Assembly (NCBI GenBank): GCA_029973975.1
Contig: JARKQF010000072.1
Span: forward strand, 1-42,750
DNA length: 42,750 nt
From: Paludibacter sp.
Lineage (GTDB): Bacteria; Bacteroidota; Bacteroidia; Bacteroidales; Paludibacteraceae
Reading direction: 5' to 3'
The notes beneath the pieces are model-generated. The model was not told the DNA's origin and did no database searches. It worked only from the letters and a program-made list of their open reading frames with translations. Below are positions 1-8,699 of this stretch, piece after piece. Position numbers and translations under genes: made by a program. Every line of letters starts with the position of its first letter. The stretch's first letter is position 1.

Positions 1-356
1 GAGCATGCAGAGAAGTTGTCGCCGTCGAATTAAACGACAAACACGGAGCTTTTATCCGCAAGGTTTGCAGTGAATTGAAAATCGACAATTATTTTCTTCA
101 TAAAGCGGATGTATTCAGATTTATACCGGTTTGTCACAGTACGTTCGATTTAATTTTCGCTGACCCTCCCTATGACCTTGATAAACTGACAACACTGCCG
201 GATTTAATTTTCGGTCATGATTTGCTGGAAGAAAACGGACTCTTTATCCTGGAACACGGGGCAAAACATCAATTTGACACCCATCCGAATTTTCTATTCC
301 ACCGGAAATACGGCAATGTCAACTTCAGCTTTTTTGAAAAAAATACAGACGCTTAA
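1..356 (+). CDS. rsmD: 16S rRNA (guanine966-N2)-methyltransferase RsmD, 3' part
   Basis: C-terminal part of an RsmD-family SAM-dependent methyltransferase, which methylates G966 of 16S rRNA during 30S assembly in the cytoplasm. The reading frame is open from base 3, so the true start lies before the window. The diagnostic catalytic motif FADPPY (D/N-PP-Y of N2-guanine methyltransferases) is encoded near bases 156-173. Before it, VVAVELNDKHG is the acidic loop that binds the SAM ribose. The visible part gives about 117 residues of a protein usually about 180 long, so the SAM-binding GxGxG region is missing only because of the window edge. It ends 4 bases before the convergent lipoprotein gene. 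The family call is firm; the symbol rests on motif and size. Confidence 0.88.
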   Translation, partial: ACREVVAVELNDKHGAFIRKVCSELKIDNYFLHKADVFRFIPVCHSTFDLIFADPPYDLDKLTTLPDLIFGHDLLEENGLFILEHGAKHQFDTHPNFLFHRKYGNVNFSFFEKNTDA

Positions 357-360
357 ACTT

Positions 361-885
361 TCAGGGTTTAATTGGAGTTTTCAGCTTTAAGATAGCATAA
401 TTAGAACCATACCCTCCTCCATCAAACTTCGCATCAGAAACAACCGTCATTTCAAGTCGGGCGTCATTTCCCGGCTCTAATGCAACATAACTGAACACCA
501 TAAACAATGAACTATAAAGAGGATCCAGATAAAAATCCCCTTTATCATAATCTGAATTTGAATTAAAAGTCGAATCCAGGTTTTCAACCGGAGGCAATAT
601 TATTTTTGCAGCATTAGCCGGCGTATGTTTCAGGCTCAATGCTGTCAAACGGTTTGCATAAGCCTCCATTCGCATCACAAAACGCACTGTATCTCCCACT
701 TGTATGGTATCCAGCAACAACAAATCCTGTTCTCCGGCAATGCCAACTCTGATTGTATCCTTACTGTTTTTTATTGGAGACTGCAGGAAAAAAATACCAG
801 GTGTATAATTTGATTCCCCCGAAAAATCACAGGAAACAAAAAAAAATGTGACCACGAACAACAAAAGGGAAAATGCTTTTTTCAT
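361..885 (-). CDS. Putative lipoprotein of unknown function (174 aa)
   Basis: I do not recognise this protein. It starts with a lipoprotein signal peptide: MKK, a hydrophobic stretch at residues 4-17, then a lipobox ending at Cys19 (FVSC), followed by D-F-S-G. A surface or periplasmic lipid-anchored protein is therefore expected. The rest looks beta-rich, with several GD/DT/RV alternations and a glycine-rich segment (DGGGYGSNY) near the end, but no known catalytic motif. It stands alone between rsmD (convergent, 4-base gap) and tRNA-Pro. Its leader, directly upstream of the ATG, is nearly identical to that of the GH28-like gene at 30890-32182. No operon partner is visible. Confidence 0.75.
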   Translation of the reverse strand: MKKAFSLLLFVVTFFFVSCDFSGESNYTPGIFFLQSPIKNSKDTIRVGIAGEQDLLLLDTIQVGDTVRFVMRMEAYANRLTALSLKHTPANAAKIILPPVENLDSTFNSNSDYDKGDFYLDPLYSSLFMVFSYVALEPGNDARLEMTVVSDAKFDGGGYGSNYAILKLKTPIKP

Positions 886-957
886 ACGTTTAAATTTTGT
901 TTTTAGTTAAACACCAAGGTTATTGTGTTTAGAGAGTTTAGAAGAGCTTTGAAAAAG

Positions 958-1030
958 TCGGGGTGACAAGACTCGAACCTGCGACCTCTACGTCCCGAAC
1001 GTAGCGCGCTACCAACTGCGCCACACCCCG
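958..1030 (-). tRNA. tRNA-Pro (anticodon CGG)
   Basis: The minus strand folds into a full cloverleaf. The 7-bp acceptor stem is CGGGGTG/CACCCCG. The D arm contains AGTTGGTAGCGC. The anticodon stem CTACG/CGTAG carries the 7-base loop TTCGGGA, whose anticodon is CGG. The T arm contains GGTTCGAGTC. Base 958 gives discriminator A73, and CCA is not encoded. A run of five T follows on the transcribed strand and may act in termination. The tRNA reads proline CCG codons. It stands alone between the lipoprotein gene and the HAD phosphatase gene, with no integrase or attachment-site duplication nearby. Confidence 0.96.
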
Positions 1031-1094
1031 ATATTAATTTGGAGTCGCAAAAGTACAAAGTTTTTTTCAATAATGAAACAAGACGGACTGTATT

Positions 1095-1129
1095 TTTGTT
1101 AGAATTTAAACTGAAAATAAGTATCTTTG
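1095..1129 (+). promoter_or_regulatory. Bacteroidetes-type promoter for the HAD-porin-hisDC block
   Basis: TTTG at 1095-1098 and TATCTTTG at 1122-1129 match the -33 TTTG and -7 TAnnTTTG elements of the primary Bacteroidetes sigma factor, with a 23-base spacer. The -7 box ends 19 bases before the ATG at 1149, giving a short leader. No equally good promoter was seen in front of the porin gene or hisD, so this site may serve all four genes. Confidence 0.6.
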
Positions 1130-1148
1130 CAAAAAATAATTTTTACAA

Positions 1149-1892
1149 ATGTTTATCCCTGAGATTAAAAAATTCATTCAACAAAATAAATATCCTGAAT
1201 TTCAACTAAAAGCGGTCTTTTTCGACATGGATGGAGTCCTGCTTGATTCGATGGAAAATCATTCGCAGGCCTGGGTAAAAACAATGAACGGACTCAATAT
1301 ACCGTTTACAATCGAGGAAGCATACCTGAACGAAGGACGTGTAGGCCATGATACCATCAACAATGCTTACATGAGAACATTCGGCAGGACAGCGACGCTT
1401 GAAGAACAGGAAAATATATACGAAACCAAGACACAACATCTGGAAGCGCTGGGTGAGATATTATCCATGCCTTACTCGCATGATTTACTTAAAAAGGTAA
1501 AACAACAGGATCTGACAATTTTTCTGGTAACGGGCTCCGGGCAGCCCTCTCTGTTGAACAGTCTTGATGATTATTTCCCTGATATATTCCTGAAAGAAAG
1601 GATGATAACTGCTTTTGATGTAAAACAAGGCAAACCGTCACCGGAACCCTATTTAAGAGCTCTGGAGAAATCAGGATTGAATCCATGGGAAATTGTGGTA
1701 ATAGAAAATGCTCCATTAGGAGTTGAATCTTCAGTAGCAGCCGGCTTGTTTACCATTGCGATTAATACAGGTCCTATTCATCCTGACGCACTGATATCAA
1801 AAGGAGCCGATATTGTGTTAGAGGGTGGTATGGAAGAACTTTATCAAAAATGGGATGATTTTTATGCATCTTCCTTGTCTGTAAAAATTTAA
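1149..1892 (+). CDS. HAD-superfamily hydrolase, beta-phosphoglucomutase-like (247 aa)
   Basis: Haloacid dehalogenase-fold phosphatase or phosphomutase of subfamily I with an alpha-helical cap. Motif I is DMDGVLLDS, with nucleophile Asp26 and general acid/base Asp28. Motif II is the threonine of LVTGSG (Thr128). The motif III lysine lies in QGKPSPEPY (Lys162). Motif IV is VVIENAPLG (Glu186-Asn187), the ENAPxG form typical of beta-phosphoglucomutase and sugar-phosphate phosphatase relatives. The cap lies between residues 35 and 105. No signal peptide, so cytoplasmic. The substrate cannot be read from sequence. It starts an apparent operon: 14 bases to the porin gene, which is followed 49 bases later by hisD. 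A role in histidinol-phosphate dephosphorylation is conceivable from the context only. Confidence 0.85.
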   Translation: MFIPEIKKFIQQNKYPEFQLKAVFFDMDGVLLDSMENHSQAWVKTMNGLNIPFTIEEAYLNEGRVGHDTINNAYMRTFGRTATLEEQENIYETKTQHLEALGEILSMPYSHDLLKKVKQQDLTIFLVTGSGQPSLLNSLDDYFPDIFLKERMITAFDVKQGKPSPEPYLRALEKSGLNPWEIVVIENAPLGVESSVAAGLFTIAINTGPIHPDALISKGADIVLEGGMEELYQKWDDFYASSLSVKI

Positions 1893-1906
1893 TTTAATTA
1901 CAATAC

Positions 1907-2920
1907 ATGATCAGAAAACTAAACATCTTTTTTTTAGTAGCAATCAGTACAATTTTAACTGCACAGGAAAAAAACAATTATATACCGGAGATCGACGGAA
2001 CCATAAGGGGAAAATATGAGTATTTCACTGAACTTGATGAGCACCGTTTTCAGATTCGTAATGCCAGATTCAGTGTCAGAGGGAATATCTCTCCCATTGC
2101 CGCCTATAAAGCAGAGATTGATCTTTCCGATGAAGGCAGAACCCGTATGCTGGATGCATTCGTAAGACTACAAACTGTTGATTGGATGAGTTTTACAATC
2201 GGGCAACAGAAAGTTCCGTTCAGTACAGATAATTTAAGGTCACCGCATCAGTATTATTTTGCAAACAGATCGTTCATGGGAAAGCAATTGACCAATTTAC
2301 GCGATGTGGGTATTTCCTTCAATATTACGAATGAGAAGGCTGTTCCTTTTGACATGACACTGGGCATCTACAACGGGCTTGGCCTGTACACACAGGATAA
2401 AACGCTTAAAATGAACGAACTGAGCTATGCTGCCAGGGTTATGCTCTTCCCGGGTAAACCTATACAATTATCACTGAATGCAAATACCATAAATCCGGAT
2501 TCAATCCGGATGACTTATTATAATGCCGGAATAAGTGCCGAATACCAACAATTTCATTTTGAAACTGAATATATCATTAAAACCTATGGTGAAAACAATT
2601 TATTGGACAGCAAATATACCACAGGCTATTTAGTGATGGCAAAATATGACATTAAGACGCCTAAATCAGAACATATTACTAAGATTTCTCCTGTTCTGAG
2701 ATATGAAGGAATGACCAGAAATCTGAAATACGAAGTACAAAACTCGACTTCCATCGTTCCCAAAATGGATGAAGCCAGAAGCAGAATCACAGGTGGTTTA
2801 ATTATCAGCCTGAATAAACCTTTCATTAACGATATCCGTTTGAATTATGAGCGTTATTTCTGGAAGGACGGATCACATGCCGACACCAAGTTTGTCGCCG
2901 AGTTCGTTGTAAAATTCTGA
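1907..2920 (+). CDS. Phosphate-selective porin O/P-family outer membrane protein (337 aa)
   Basis: Outer-membrane beta-barrel porin of the OprO/OprP-like family. A signal peptide (MIRKLNIFFLVAISTILTA, then QEKN) is followed by a first strand region with RNARFSVRGNISP and YKAEIDLSDEG, and by a segment with FTIGQQKVPFS. This order (RxARxxxxG, then a strand pair, then GQxKxPFS) is typical of Porin_O_P proteins. Amphipathic strands alternate to the end, and the chain closes with the aromatic-terminated strand FVAEFVVKF, the signal recognised by the barrel-assembly machinery. At 337 residues it is somewhat shorter than many family members. It probably carries small anions or solutes across the outer membrane. 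It lies 14 bases after the HAD phosphatase gene, which suggests co-transcription. Confidence 0.85.
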   Translation: MIRKLNIFFLVAISTILTAQEKNNYIPEIDGTIRGKYEYFTELDEHRFQIRNARFSVRGNISPIAAYKAEIDLSDEGRTRMLDAFVRLQTVDWMSFTIGQQKVPFSTDNLRSPHQYYFANRSFMGKQLTNLRDVGISFNITNEKAVPFDMTLGIYNGLGLYTQDKTLKMNELSYAARVMLFPGKPIQLSLNANTINPDSIRMTYYNAGISAEYQQFHFETEYIIKTYGENNLLDSKYTTGYLVMAKYDIKTPKSEHITKISPVLRYEGMTRNLKYEVQNSTSIVPKMDEARSRITGGLIISLNKPFINDIRLNYERYFWKDGSHADTKFVAEFVVKF

Positions 2921-2969
2921 TATGCAATCATCTCACGTTCAGATAAAACTTTAAAAAACCGGTTGAATT

Positions 2970-4247
2970 ATGCAAATTATCAAATATCCCTCCCGTGACA
3001 GTTGGAATAGCCTGCTTACCCGTCCGGTATTCGACAGTTCCAGCCTTTTTGAAACTGTAAGTAAGGTACTGGATGATGTACGTGCAAATGGCGACAGTGC
3101 CATAAAAAAATATACCCAACAATTTGACGGGGTAAATGTCGATACTGTTGAAGTCACCAGGACGGAAATTGAAGCGGCAGACAAGCTGGTTTCGCCGTTA
3201 TTGAAACAGGCGATTGAAATGGCCAAACGAAATATCTGGAAATTTCATTCGGAACAACAACCCGAACTAAAGGAGATCCAGACTTCACCCGGTGTTTATT
3301 GCTGGCAGAAAGCCATAGCTATCGAAAAAGTGGGGTTATATATCCCCGGCGGAACAGCTCCCCTGTTTTCAACGGTACTGATGCTGGCCATCCCTGCTCA
3401 AATAGCAGAATGTAAGGAAATCATCCTTTGTTCTCCTCCTGACAAAGAAGGTAATATTCACCCCGCTGTGTTATATGCAGCAAAAGTTGCCGGTGTGCAT
3501 CGTATTTTTAAAATTGGAGGTACACAGGCAATTGCAGCAATGGCCTATGGAACGGAAACGGTGCCCAAAGTATATAAAATTTTTGGTCCGGGTAATCAGT
3601 ATGTCACTGCTGCCAAGCAACTGGTCTCGCTTAGGGATGTAGCCATCGACATGCCTGCCGGTCCATCGGAAGTAGAAGTACTGGCTGATGAAACAGCCAA
3701 CCCGGCTTTTGTGGCCTCTGACCTGCTTTCACAGGCAGAACACGGTGTCGACAGTCAATCCATTCTGATAACGACAAGCGAAGGACTGATTGACAAAGTG
3801 CTGGAAGAGATCGATATTCAGTTACAGGAACTACCCCGCAGGCAATTTGCGGAAAAAGCACTGGAAAACAGCAAAATAATCCTGGTTAAAACCATGGAAG
3901 AGGCGGTTGAAATGACAAATAATTATGCTCCTGAACATTTGATTATTTCGACAAGATATTTCAAAGGTGTTGCTGAAAATATTGTCAATGCCGGGTCAGT
4001 ATTCCTGGGAAATTATACCCCTGAAAGCGCCGGCGACTACGCTTCAGGCACGAACCACACCCTGCCGACCAATGGTTATGCCAAAGCATACAGTGGTGTG
4101 AATCTGGATAGTTTCCTGCGCAAAGTCACATTCCAGGAAATTACGAAAGAAGGTTTGACCAACCTCAGCAATGCTATCATCCTGATGGCCGAAAACGAAG
4201 AATTACAAGCACATAGCAATGCGGTTAAGATCAGGCTGTTTGAATAA
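2970..4247 (+). CDS. hisD: Histidinol dehydrogenase (425 aa)
   Basis: Catalyses the last two steps of histidine synthesis, oxidising L-histidinol to L-histidine with two NAD+. All active-site residues are present at a constant offset of 4 from E. coli HisD: zinc ligands Gln255 and His258 (SQAEHG), catalytic Glu322-His323 (APEHL), zinc ligand Asp356 (GDYASGTNH) and His415 near the C-terminus (HSNAVKIR). The family signatures GPGNQYVTAAKQ and MPAGPSEVEVLAD are intact. Length is normal. The start at 2970 gives MQIIKYPSRDSW, the usual N-terminus of Bacteroidetes HisD. hisC follows after 175 bases. hisG is not upstream as in the common Bacteroidetes hisGDCB order; a porin gene is there instead. 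Cytoplasmic. Confidence 0.97.
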   Translation: MQIIKYPSRDSWNSLLTRPVFDSSSLFETVSKVLDDVRANGDSAIKKYTQQFDGVNVDTVEVTRTEIEAADKLVSPLLKQAIEMAKRNIWKFHSEQQPELKEIQTSPGVYCWQKAIAIEKVGLYIPGGTAPLFSTVLMLAIPAQIAECKEIILCSPPDKEGNIHPAVLYAAKVAGVHRIFKIGGTQAIAAMAYGTETVPKVYKIFGPGNQYVTAAKQLVSLRDVAIDMPAGPSEVEVLADETANPAFVASDLLSQAEHGVDSQSILITTSEGLIDKVLEEIDIQLQELPRRQFAEKALENSKIILVKTMEEAVEMTNNYAPEHLIISTRYFKGVAENIVNAGSVFLGNYTPESAGDYASGTNHTLPTNGYAKAYSGVNLDSFLRKVTFQEITKEGLTNLSNAIILMAENEELQAHSNAVKIRLFE

Positions 4248-4422
4248 GCGAATAGCTGTTAATTGTGATTAGTGGTGAGTGATAGAAAACATTCATCAGA
4301 ATGAAAGTGGGGTAGTGTTTATGAACATTTATGAGTTCTTACTCGAAAAAGATAGTTTGAAAGTGTAAAAGGATGATTGAAAAATAAAGTTAGTGGTTAA
4401 TGGCTAAATTTTTAACAAAAAC

Positions 4423-5460
4423 ATGAACATCAAGAATTTATTAAGAAAAAACATTGCAAATTTGCAACCTTATTCCTGTGCACGGGATGAGTTCAAGGGA
4501 GAAGCATCGGTATATCTGGATGCAAACGAGAATCCATACAATGCCCCATATAACCGTTACCCGGACCCTTTGCAATGGAAAGTCAAGGAGGCTATTTCGG
4601 AAATCAAGCACGTTCCGGCAACCAATATTTTCTTGGGAAATGGCAGCGACGAACCTATCGACCTGTTATACAGGGCGTTTTGTGAGCCTCGTGTCGACAA
4701 TGTGGTAGCCATAGAGCCAACATACGGGATGTATAAGGTGTGTGCCAACATTAACGACATCGAATACCGCAAGGTATTGTTAAACAACGCTTTTGATTTT
4801 TCTGCGGATGAAATGTTGCTCGCTGCTGATGAAAATACGAAACTAATGTGGTTGTGCTCGCCGAACAATCCAACGGGCAATACGCTGAATCAGGATGAAA
4901 TCATTAAACTACTTGGGCATTTCAGAGGTATTGTTGTTGTCGATGAAGCTTATATTGATTTTTCATCTCAACCCGGATTTGCAACAAAGCTCCATGAGTT
5001 TCCAAATTTAGTCATACTGCAAACATTCTCAAAAGCCTGGGGTAGCGCGGCGATTCGCCTCGGTATGGCTTTTGGTTCTGTTGAAATAATTCAGGTACTT
5101 AATAAAATCAAATACCCTTACAATATCAATATACTGACACAGAAACAGGCATTGAAGGCGTTGCAAGAAAAAGAACTTGTCGACAATTGGGTAGAAACAC
5201 TTACTTCGGAAAGAAGCTGGTTAATCGAAGAACTACAAAAACTGGATATCATCCACCACATCTACCCTACCGATGCCAATTTTGTGCTGGTAAGAGTTGA
5301 TGATGCCAATGCGGTGTATCAATATCTGGTAGATAAGAGCATCATTGTGCGAAACCGCAACACTGTATCGTTATGCCTGGGTTGTATCCGTATCACTGTA
5401 GGAACCAGAGAAGAGAATAAAGTGTTGATTGAAAGTCTGAAAAACATTGGTGTTATTTAG
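4423..5460 (+). CDS. hisC: Histidinol-phosphate aminotransferase (345 aa)
   Basis: Class I/II PLP-dependent aminotransferase that converts imidazole-acetol phosphate and glutamate to histidinol phosphate and 2-oxoglutarate. Visible motifs are LDANENPY (substrate binding), RYPDP, LGNGSDE (cofactor phosphate binding), [19 protein letters not shown] (Asp174 contacts the PLP pyridine, Tyr177), the Schiff-base lysine in TFSKAWG (Lys204) and IRLG. The length is typical. It lies 175 bases after hisD; that gap is filled with AT-rich, TAGTG-type low-complexity sequence and has no gene. The expected next gene, hisB, is absent: the 3' end overlaps by 8 bases the end of the convergent LVIVD gene. So hisD and hisC form a detached part of the pathway. 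Confidence 0.96.
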   Translation: MNIKNLLRKNIANLQPYSCARDEFKGEASVYLDANENPYNAPYNRYPDPLQWKVKEAISEIKHVPATNIFLGNGSDEPIDLLYRAFCEPRVDNVVAIEPTYGMYKVCANINDIEYRKVLLNNAFDFSADEMLLAADENTKLMWLCSPNNPTGNTLNQDEIIKLLGHFRGIVVVDEAYIDFSSQPGFATKLHEFPNLVILQTFSKAWGSAAIRLGMAFGSVEIIQVLNKIKYPYNINILTQKQALKALQEKELVDNWVETLTSERSWLIEELQKLDIIHHIYPTDANFVLVRVDDANAVYQYLVDKSIIVRNRNTVSLCLGCIRITVGTREENKVLIESLKNIGVI

Positions 5461-6739
5461 ACTGATTTATTTTTATGTGACTTATTGGGACGATATTCTG
5501 TAGATCTGAATAATCATACTGATGAATGCCGTCATCTGCAATCATCATCAGTACATTGTTGTAAGGGATAACATCGTAACCATCAAATCCTGTGCTGAAA
5601 TGTTTTATCAGATGCTTATCAATAGCTGTTACATCTGTCACATCATATACTTTCAGGCCATTATCACAGACAAACAATGTTTTATTATCAATACCCAGTC
5701 CTTTAGGACCATTCATCGGATAGGATTTTATCCTTTGCGGTTTTTCTTTATCACTTACATCTATCACAATAAGCTCATTATCTTCCTGTCCGCATTCATT
5801 TCCCGACCTGACTGTAACATAAGCAATATCATCGGCCACCACCACCGGGTCACAGCCATAAGCATGTGTAATCGTCGATTTCCAAACCGGTAAAACCGGA
5901 TTCTCCACCGAATATATCAGCATACCGGTAGGGGTTCCTAAAAACAAATGATTCCCGTAACTGAAGATAGTTTCAACATTGAATCCGACAGGTAAACTTT
6001 CAACCACTCGCTGCGGAGATACTCCTGACAAATCAAACACCTGCATTTGGTTATTGATGACCACATATAAATTCTGCTGATAAAGTGCAAATCTCGACAT
6101 GGAACCATTGATACTGTTTCCTCCCGTATTTACATCAATATTTGTATCAGGTGTTGCATACACATCACCTTTCAACCATCTCCAAAACCATCCTTTATCA
6201 TAGTCATCCACCTCTTCTGTCCTTTTCACTTTATTCCACCCGACCACGACCTTATCCTCATCTCTGTTGATATAGGTCATTTCGTAATCTATGCCGAATT
6301 CGTTTTCCACAAAGGGAATAGCCTCGGGAAAAACATTCTCCAGCCTACCGTTAAAAACCGGTTTAGCCGGATTGCTGACATCAAACCAGACTAAATCAAT
6401 ATAAGAATCAGCATAAAGAATGTTATCACGAATTGATAAATCGGCATTTCCCATTAATTCAATATAACCTACAACTTCAGGTTTTGAGGGGTTCTGATTA
6501 TTGATGATGTGAATTCCTTTCCCTGGTTCCGACATATACAGATAACCATTGTAAAAACTAATTTTTCCATAACCGGTAATTTCATGGCCAACCTGACTGA
6601 TTTTCAATGAATTTCTGAAAGTATGGGCATCCATAAAAACCGGCTCATTAACCCAATAAGTAACGGTTTGCGACAACCGCTCCTCACAGGCAGTCAGCGT
6701 AATCAACAACATTATGAAATAAAAATACAACCTTTTCAT
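5453..6739 (-). CDS. LVIVD-repeat beta-propeller lipoprotein (428 aa)
   Basis: Secreted lipoprotein built of repeated blades of the LVIVD type, as in segments [55 protein letters not shown] and LKVYDVTDV. The open frame extends to 6784, but the ATG at 6739 is preferred because it starts the signal peptide [18 protein letters not shown] with its lipobox cysteine; the 15 extra residues before it are polar and would spoil export. Function is unknown: LVIVD proteins are probably surface proteins with roles in binding or adhesion. It is the last gene of the sigma factor/OMP cluster, 45 bases after the OMP gene, and may be the target or partner of that envelope system. Confidence 0.8.
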   Translation of the reverse strand: MKRLYFYFIMLLITLTACEERLSQTVTYWVNEPVFMDAHTFRNSLKISQVGHEITGYGKISFYNGYLYMSEPGKGIHIINNQNPSKPEVVGYIELMGNADLSIRDNILYADSYIDLVWFDVSNPAKPVFNGRLENVFPEAIPFVENEFGIDYEMTYINRDEDKVVVGWNKVKRTEEVDDYDKGWFWRWLKGDVYATPDTNIDVNTGGNSINGSMSRFALYQQNLYVVINNQMQVFDLSGVSPQRVVESLPVGFNVETIFSYGNHLFLGTPTGMLIYSVENPVLPVWKSTITHAYGCDPVVVADDIAYVTVRSGNECGQEDNELIVIDVSDKEKPQRIKSYPMNGPKGLGIDNKTLFVCDNGLKVYDVTDVTAIDKHLIKHFSTGFDGYDVIPYNNVLMMIADDGIHQYDYSDLQNIVPISHIKINQSK

Positions 6740-6784
6740 CTGTTTACAATTAATTCTTTCGGCTTCTCCCGGAATTTTTGACAA

Positions 6785-8080
6785 TTAAAATGACATTCTT
6801 AATCCTGTATTCAAACTAACCAGAACGGGCAATTCTTTCCGGATACTATAAGGTTGATCATTTTCAAAATAATACGATAGTTTAGGATCGAAAAACAATG
6901 CGATATTTTTTTGCAATAGATAACCGATTCCCAATGTCCCATTCAACGACCACTGTACTCCATCCACGTCAGTATTAGCTGATGTCTTCATTTCCACATC
7001 GTCCCAATTCTGATATTGCTTAAATTCTGTCCGGATACCTTTTTCTATCATCCCGCCACCGGAAACATACATTTCCCATTTATGCTGTTTAAAAAATGAC
7101 CAAACCAAATCCGCCGGGATTCCAAGGTAATGCAAATTGACCTCAGCTCTGTAATCTCCTGCTCTACTACCCGACAAACGGGTCATAAGATTGGTGTACA
7201 TCATACCTGATTTTACCGAAACTTGTTCATTTAGCGGTATTTGAGCACTTAATCCTGCAGTAAACGGGGGCAGATAATCTTTATTTCTGAAATGATTGGG
7301 TGTTAATACATTAGAAACTCCGGTCGGCAGACTCACCAGACCTTCGGAACGGTAAGCACGGGATCTTCCAGGTACAGAAACCGAAGAACTGGCAACGCCG
7401 GACCCCATTTCCAATGCCAGCGAAACTGATTTTCTTTTCTTCTTAACTGTCGATGCTGTCCAGTCCGCATGCTTTTCTTCCGGCAAGGGCAAGTTTCTGA
7501 TCTGCTTTCTCTGTGCAGGTTCAGTTCTGACTTTTTGCTCCGGTATAACTTCAGCTACAATTGTTTTCTCTTCAATAACTTCCTCTTGTGAAATTTCAGA
7601 GGTAACTGTTATATTTTCAGGCACTTCTTCCGTCGGAATTGATTGTAATCTATCGGCAATTGAGATTTCTGCGGGTTCAGATACCGGTACGCTTTTCGTA
7701 GTAGATTGCTGAACGTGCGCCACACTTTGTTTCTGAGGCGCTGCATCCGGTGTCGCACCAACAGATTCCCTCTGAACCGGTTGCTCAGGAGTTACAACAA
7801 ATTGCTGTGCTTCCTTCCTGTGTTGAGCAATTTCCTCCGAAACAGGAATTAAATCATCACGCAAATAAATAAAATTACCCACTGAAAACAGCAGCGCCAG
7901 TCCGGCCGCAACAGCGACAGACATATACAACCATGCCGGAACAATGCGTTTCGGAGTAGCCATACGTTTCTGAATTCCTTTCCAAATATCAGCATCCACC
8001 GGCATCGTATGATTTTCCAGCTTCTGTCTGATTTTTTCAGAAAAAACGTCGGGATCTTGATTATGTTTAACTTCTTCCAT
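6785..8080 (-). CDS. Anti-sigma-like transmembrane protein with outer-membrane-barrel-like C-terminal domain (431 aa)
   Basis: Three parts are visible. Residues 1-46 are charged and cytoplasm-like (EKIRQKLENHTMPVDADIWKGI). A single membrane segment spans about 47-72 (AWLYMSVAVAAGLALLFSVG). A long linker, about 75-215, is rich in P, E, Q and V. From about 218 to the end, alternating strands resemble an 8-strand outer-membrane barrel (OMP_b-brl family; LEMGSGVASSS, FTAGLSAQIPL, SVKSGMMYTNL, closing LVSLNTGLRMSF). The start codon lies inside the ECF sigma gene (14-base overlap), so the two are translationally coupled. By position the N-terminus is probably the anti-sigma factor. How a membrane helix and an outer-membrane-type barrel work in one chain is unclear. 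Confidence 0.8.
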   Translation of the reverse strand: MEEVKHNQDPDVFSEKIRQKLENHTMPVDADIWKGIQKRMATPKRIVPAWLYMSVAVAAGLALLFSVGNFIYLRDDLIPVSEEIAQHRKEAQQFVVTPEQPVQRESVGATPDAAPQKQSVAHVQQSTTKSVPVSEPAEISIADRLQSIPTEEVPENITVTSEISQEEVIEEKTIVAEVIPEQKVRTEPAQRKQIRNLPLPEEKHADWTASTVKKKRKSVSLALEMGSGVASSSVSVPGRSRAYRSEGLVSLPTGVSNVLTPNHFRNKDYLPPFTAGLSAQIPLNEQVSVKSGMMYTNLMTRLSGSRAGDYRAEVNLHYLGIPADLVWSFFKQHKWEMYVSGGGMIEKGIRTEFKQYQNWDDVEMKTSANTDVDGVQWSLNGTLGIGYLLQKNIALFFDPKLSYYFENDQPYSIRKELPVLVSLNTGLRMSF

Positions 8081-8630
8081 TTTGACTCAATAATTGTATT
8101 GCATATTGCAGTGATTTTCTGGCTCTTAAAAACAAGGTTCTTGAATTAACCTCCGTAATATCCAATATCTCTGCAATTTCAGCATGTGTATAGCCTTCCA
8201 GTGCGAACATGTTAAAAACCATGCGGGAAACATCCGGCAACTCCGCGATCAGCGCCATCAATTCGTCAGCCGATATTTTATCAATCACGCTGACATCACT
8301 CTCAGGCAGGTTGTATTCCGAATCATCAATCGGATTACTCATTCTCAACGCGGTCTTCTGCCGGAGATATTCTAAACAGGTCGTTACAAAGACCCTCCGC
8401 ACCCATCCGGCAAACGCGCCTGTTCCTGCATACATGTCCAGTTTGGTAAACAACTTCACAAAACCATCCTGCAACAAGTCTTTAGCCGTCTCCGAGTCAC
8501 CTGCATATCGCCAGCAGACACTCATCATGGAAGATGCATAGGTCTCGTAAATTTTACGCTGAGCCTTCGCGTCTCCCTTCTTCGCTGCTGCTATGATCTG
8601 TAGTTCCTCTTCTAAGCGGTTATCAGACAT
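8067..8630 (-). CDS. ECF-type RNA polymerase sigma factor (187 aa)
   Basis: Sigma-70 family, extracytoplasmic-function class. Region 2 spans about residues 25-90: YETYASSMMSVCWRYAGDSETAKDLLQDGFVKLF binds core polymerase and the -10 element. Region 4 spans about 125-180 and holds the helix-turn-helix YTHAEIAEILDITEVNSRTLFLRARKSL, which reads the -35 element. Regions 1 and 3 are missing, as usual for ECF factors. The gene is followed with a 14-base overlap by the membrane protein that is its likely anti-sigma factor, and then by the LVIVD lipoprotein. The S9 peptidase gene lies 69 bases upstream on the same strand, so it could be co-transcribed or separate. Target promoters are unknown. Confidence 0.93.
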   Translation of the reverse strand: MSDNRLEEELQIIAAAKKGDAKAQRKIYETYASSMMSVCWRYAGDSETAKDLLQDGFVKLFTKLDMYAGTGAFAGWVRRVFVTTCLEYLRQKTALRMSNPIDDSEYNLPESDVSVIDKISADELMALIAELPDVSRMVFNMFALEGYTHAEIAEILDITEVNSRTLFLRARKSLQYAIQLLSQNGRS

Positions 8631-8699
8631 TATTTACCCTAAAGATGATTAAACGGTGTGAAATGTTGCAATTAATTAGAAAAAAGAGTATTAAGCGGG

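Noticed and set aside
958-1030. tRNA-Pro as an attachment site of an integrated element
   Set aside because: No integrase gene and no duplicate of the tRNA 3' end were seen in the window.
2951-3226. Minus-strand frames of 91 and 64 codons over the start of hisD
   Set aside because: Antisense to hisD, whose catalytic residues and length are fully conserved; no motif in the shadow frames.
5522-5893. 123-codon plus-strand open frame antisense to the LVIVD gene
   Set aside because: Antisense shadow; no motif, and the sense frame has clear LVIVD repeats.
6740-6784. Longer N-terminus for the LVIVD lipoprotein
   Set aside because: Fifteen polar residues before the lipoprotein signal would block export; the internal ATG fits a lipobox at position 18.
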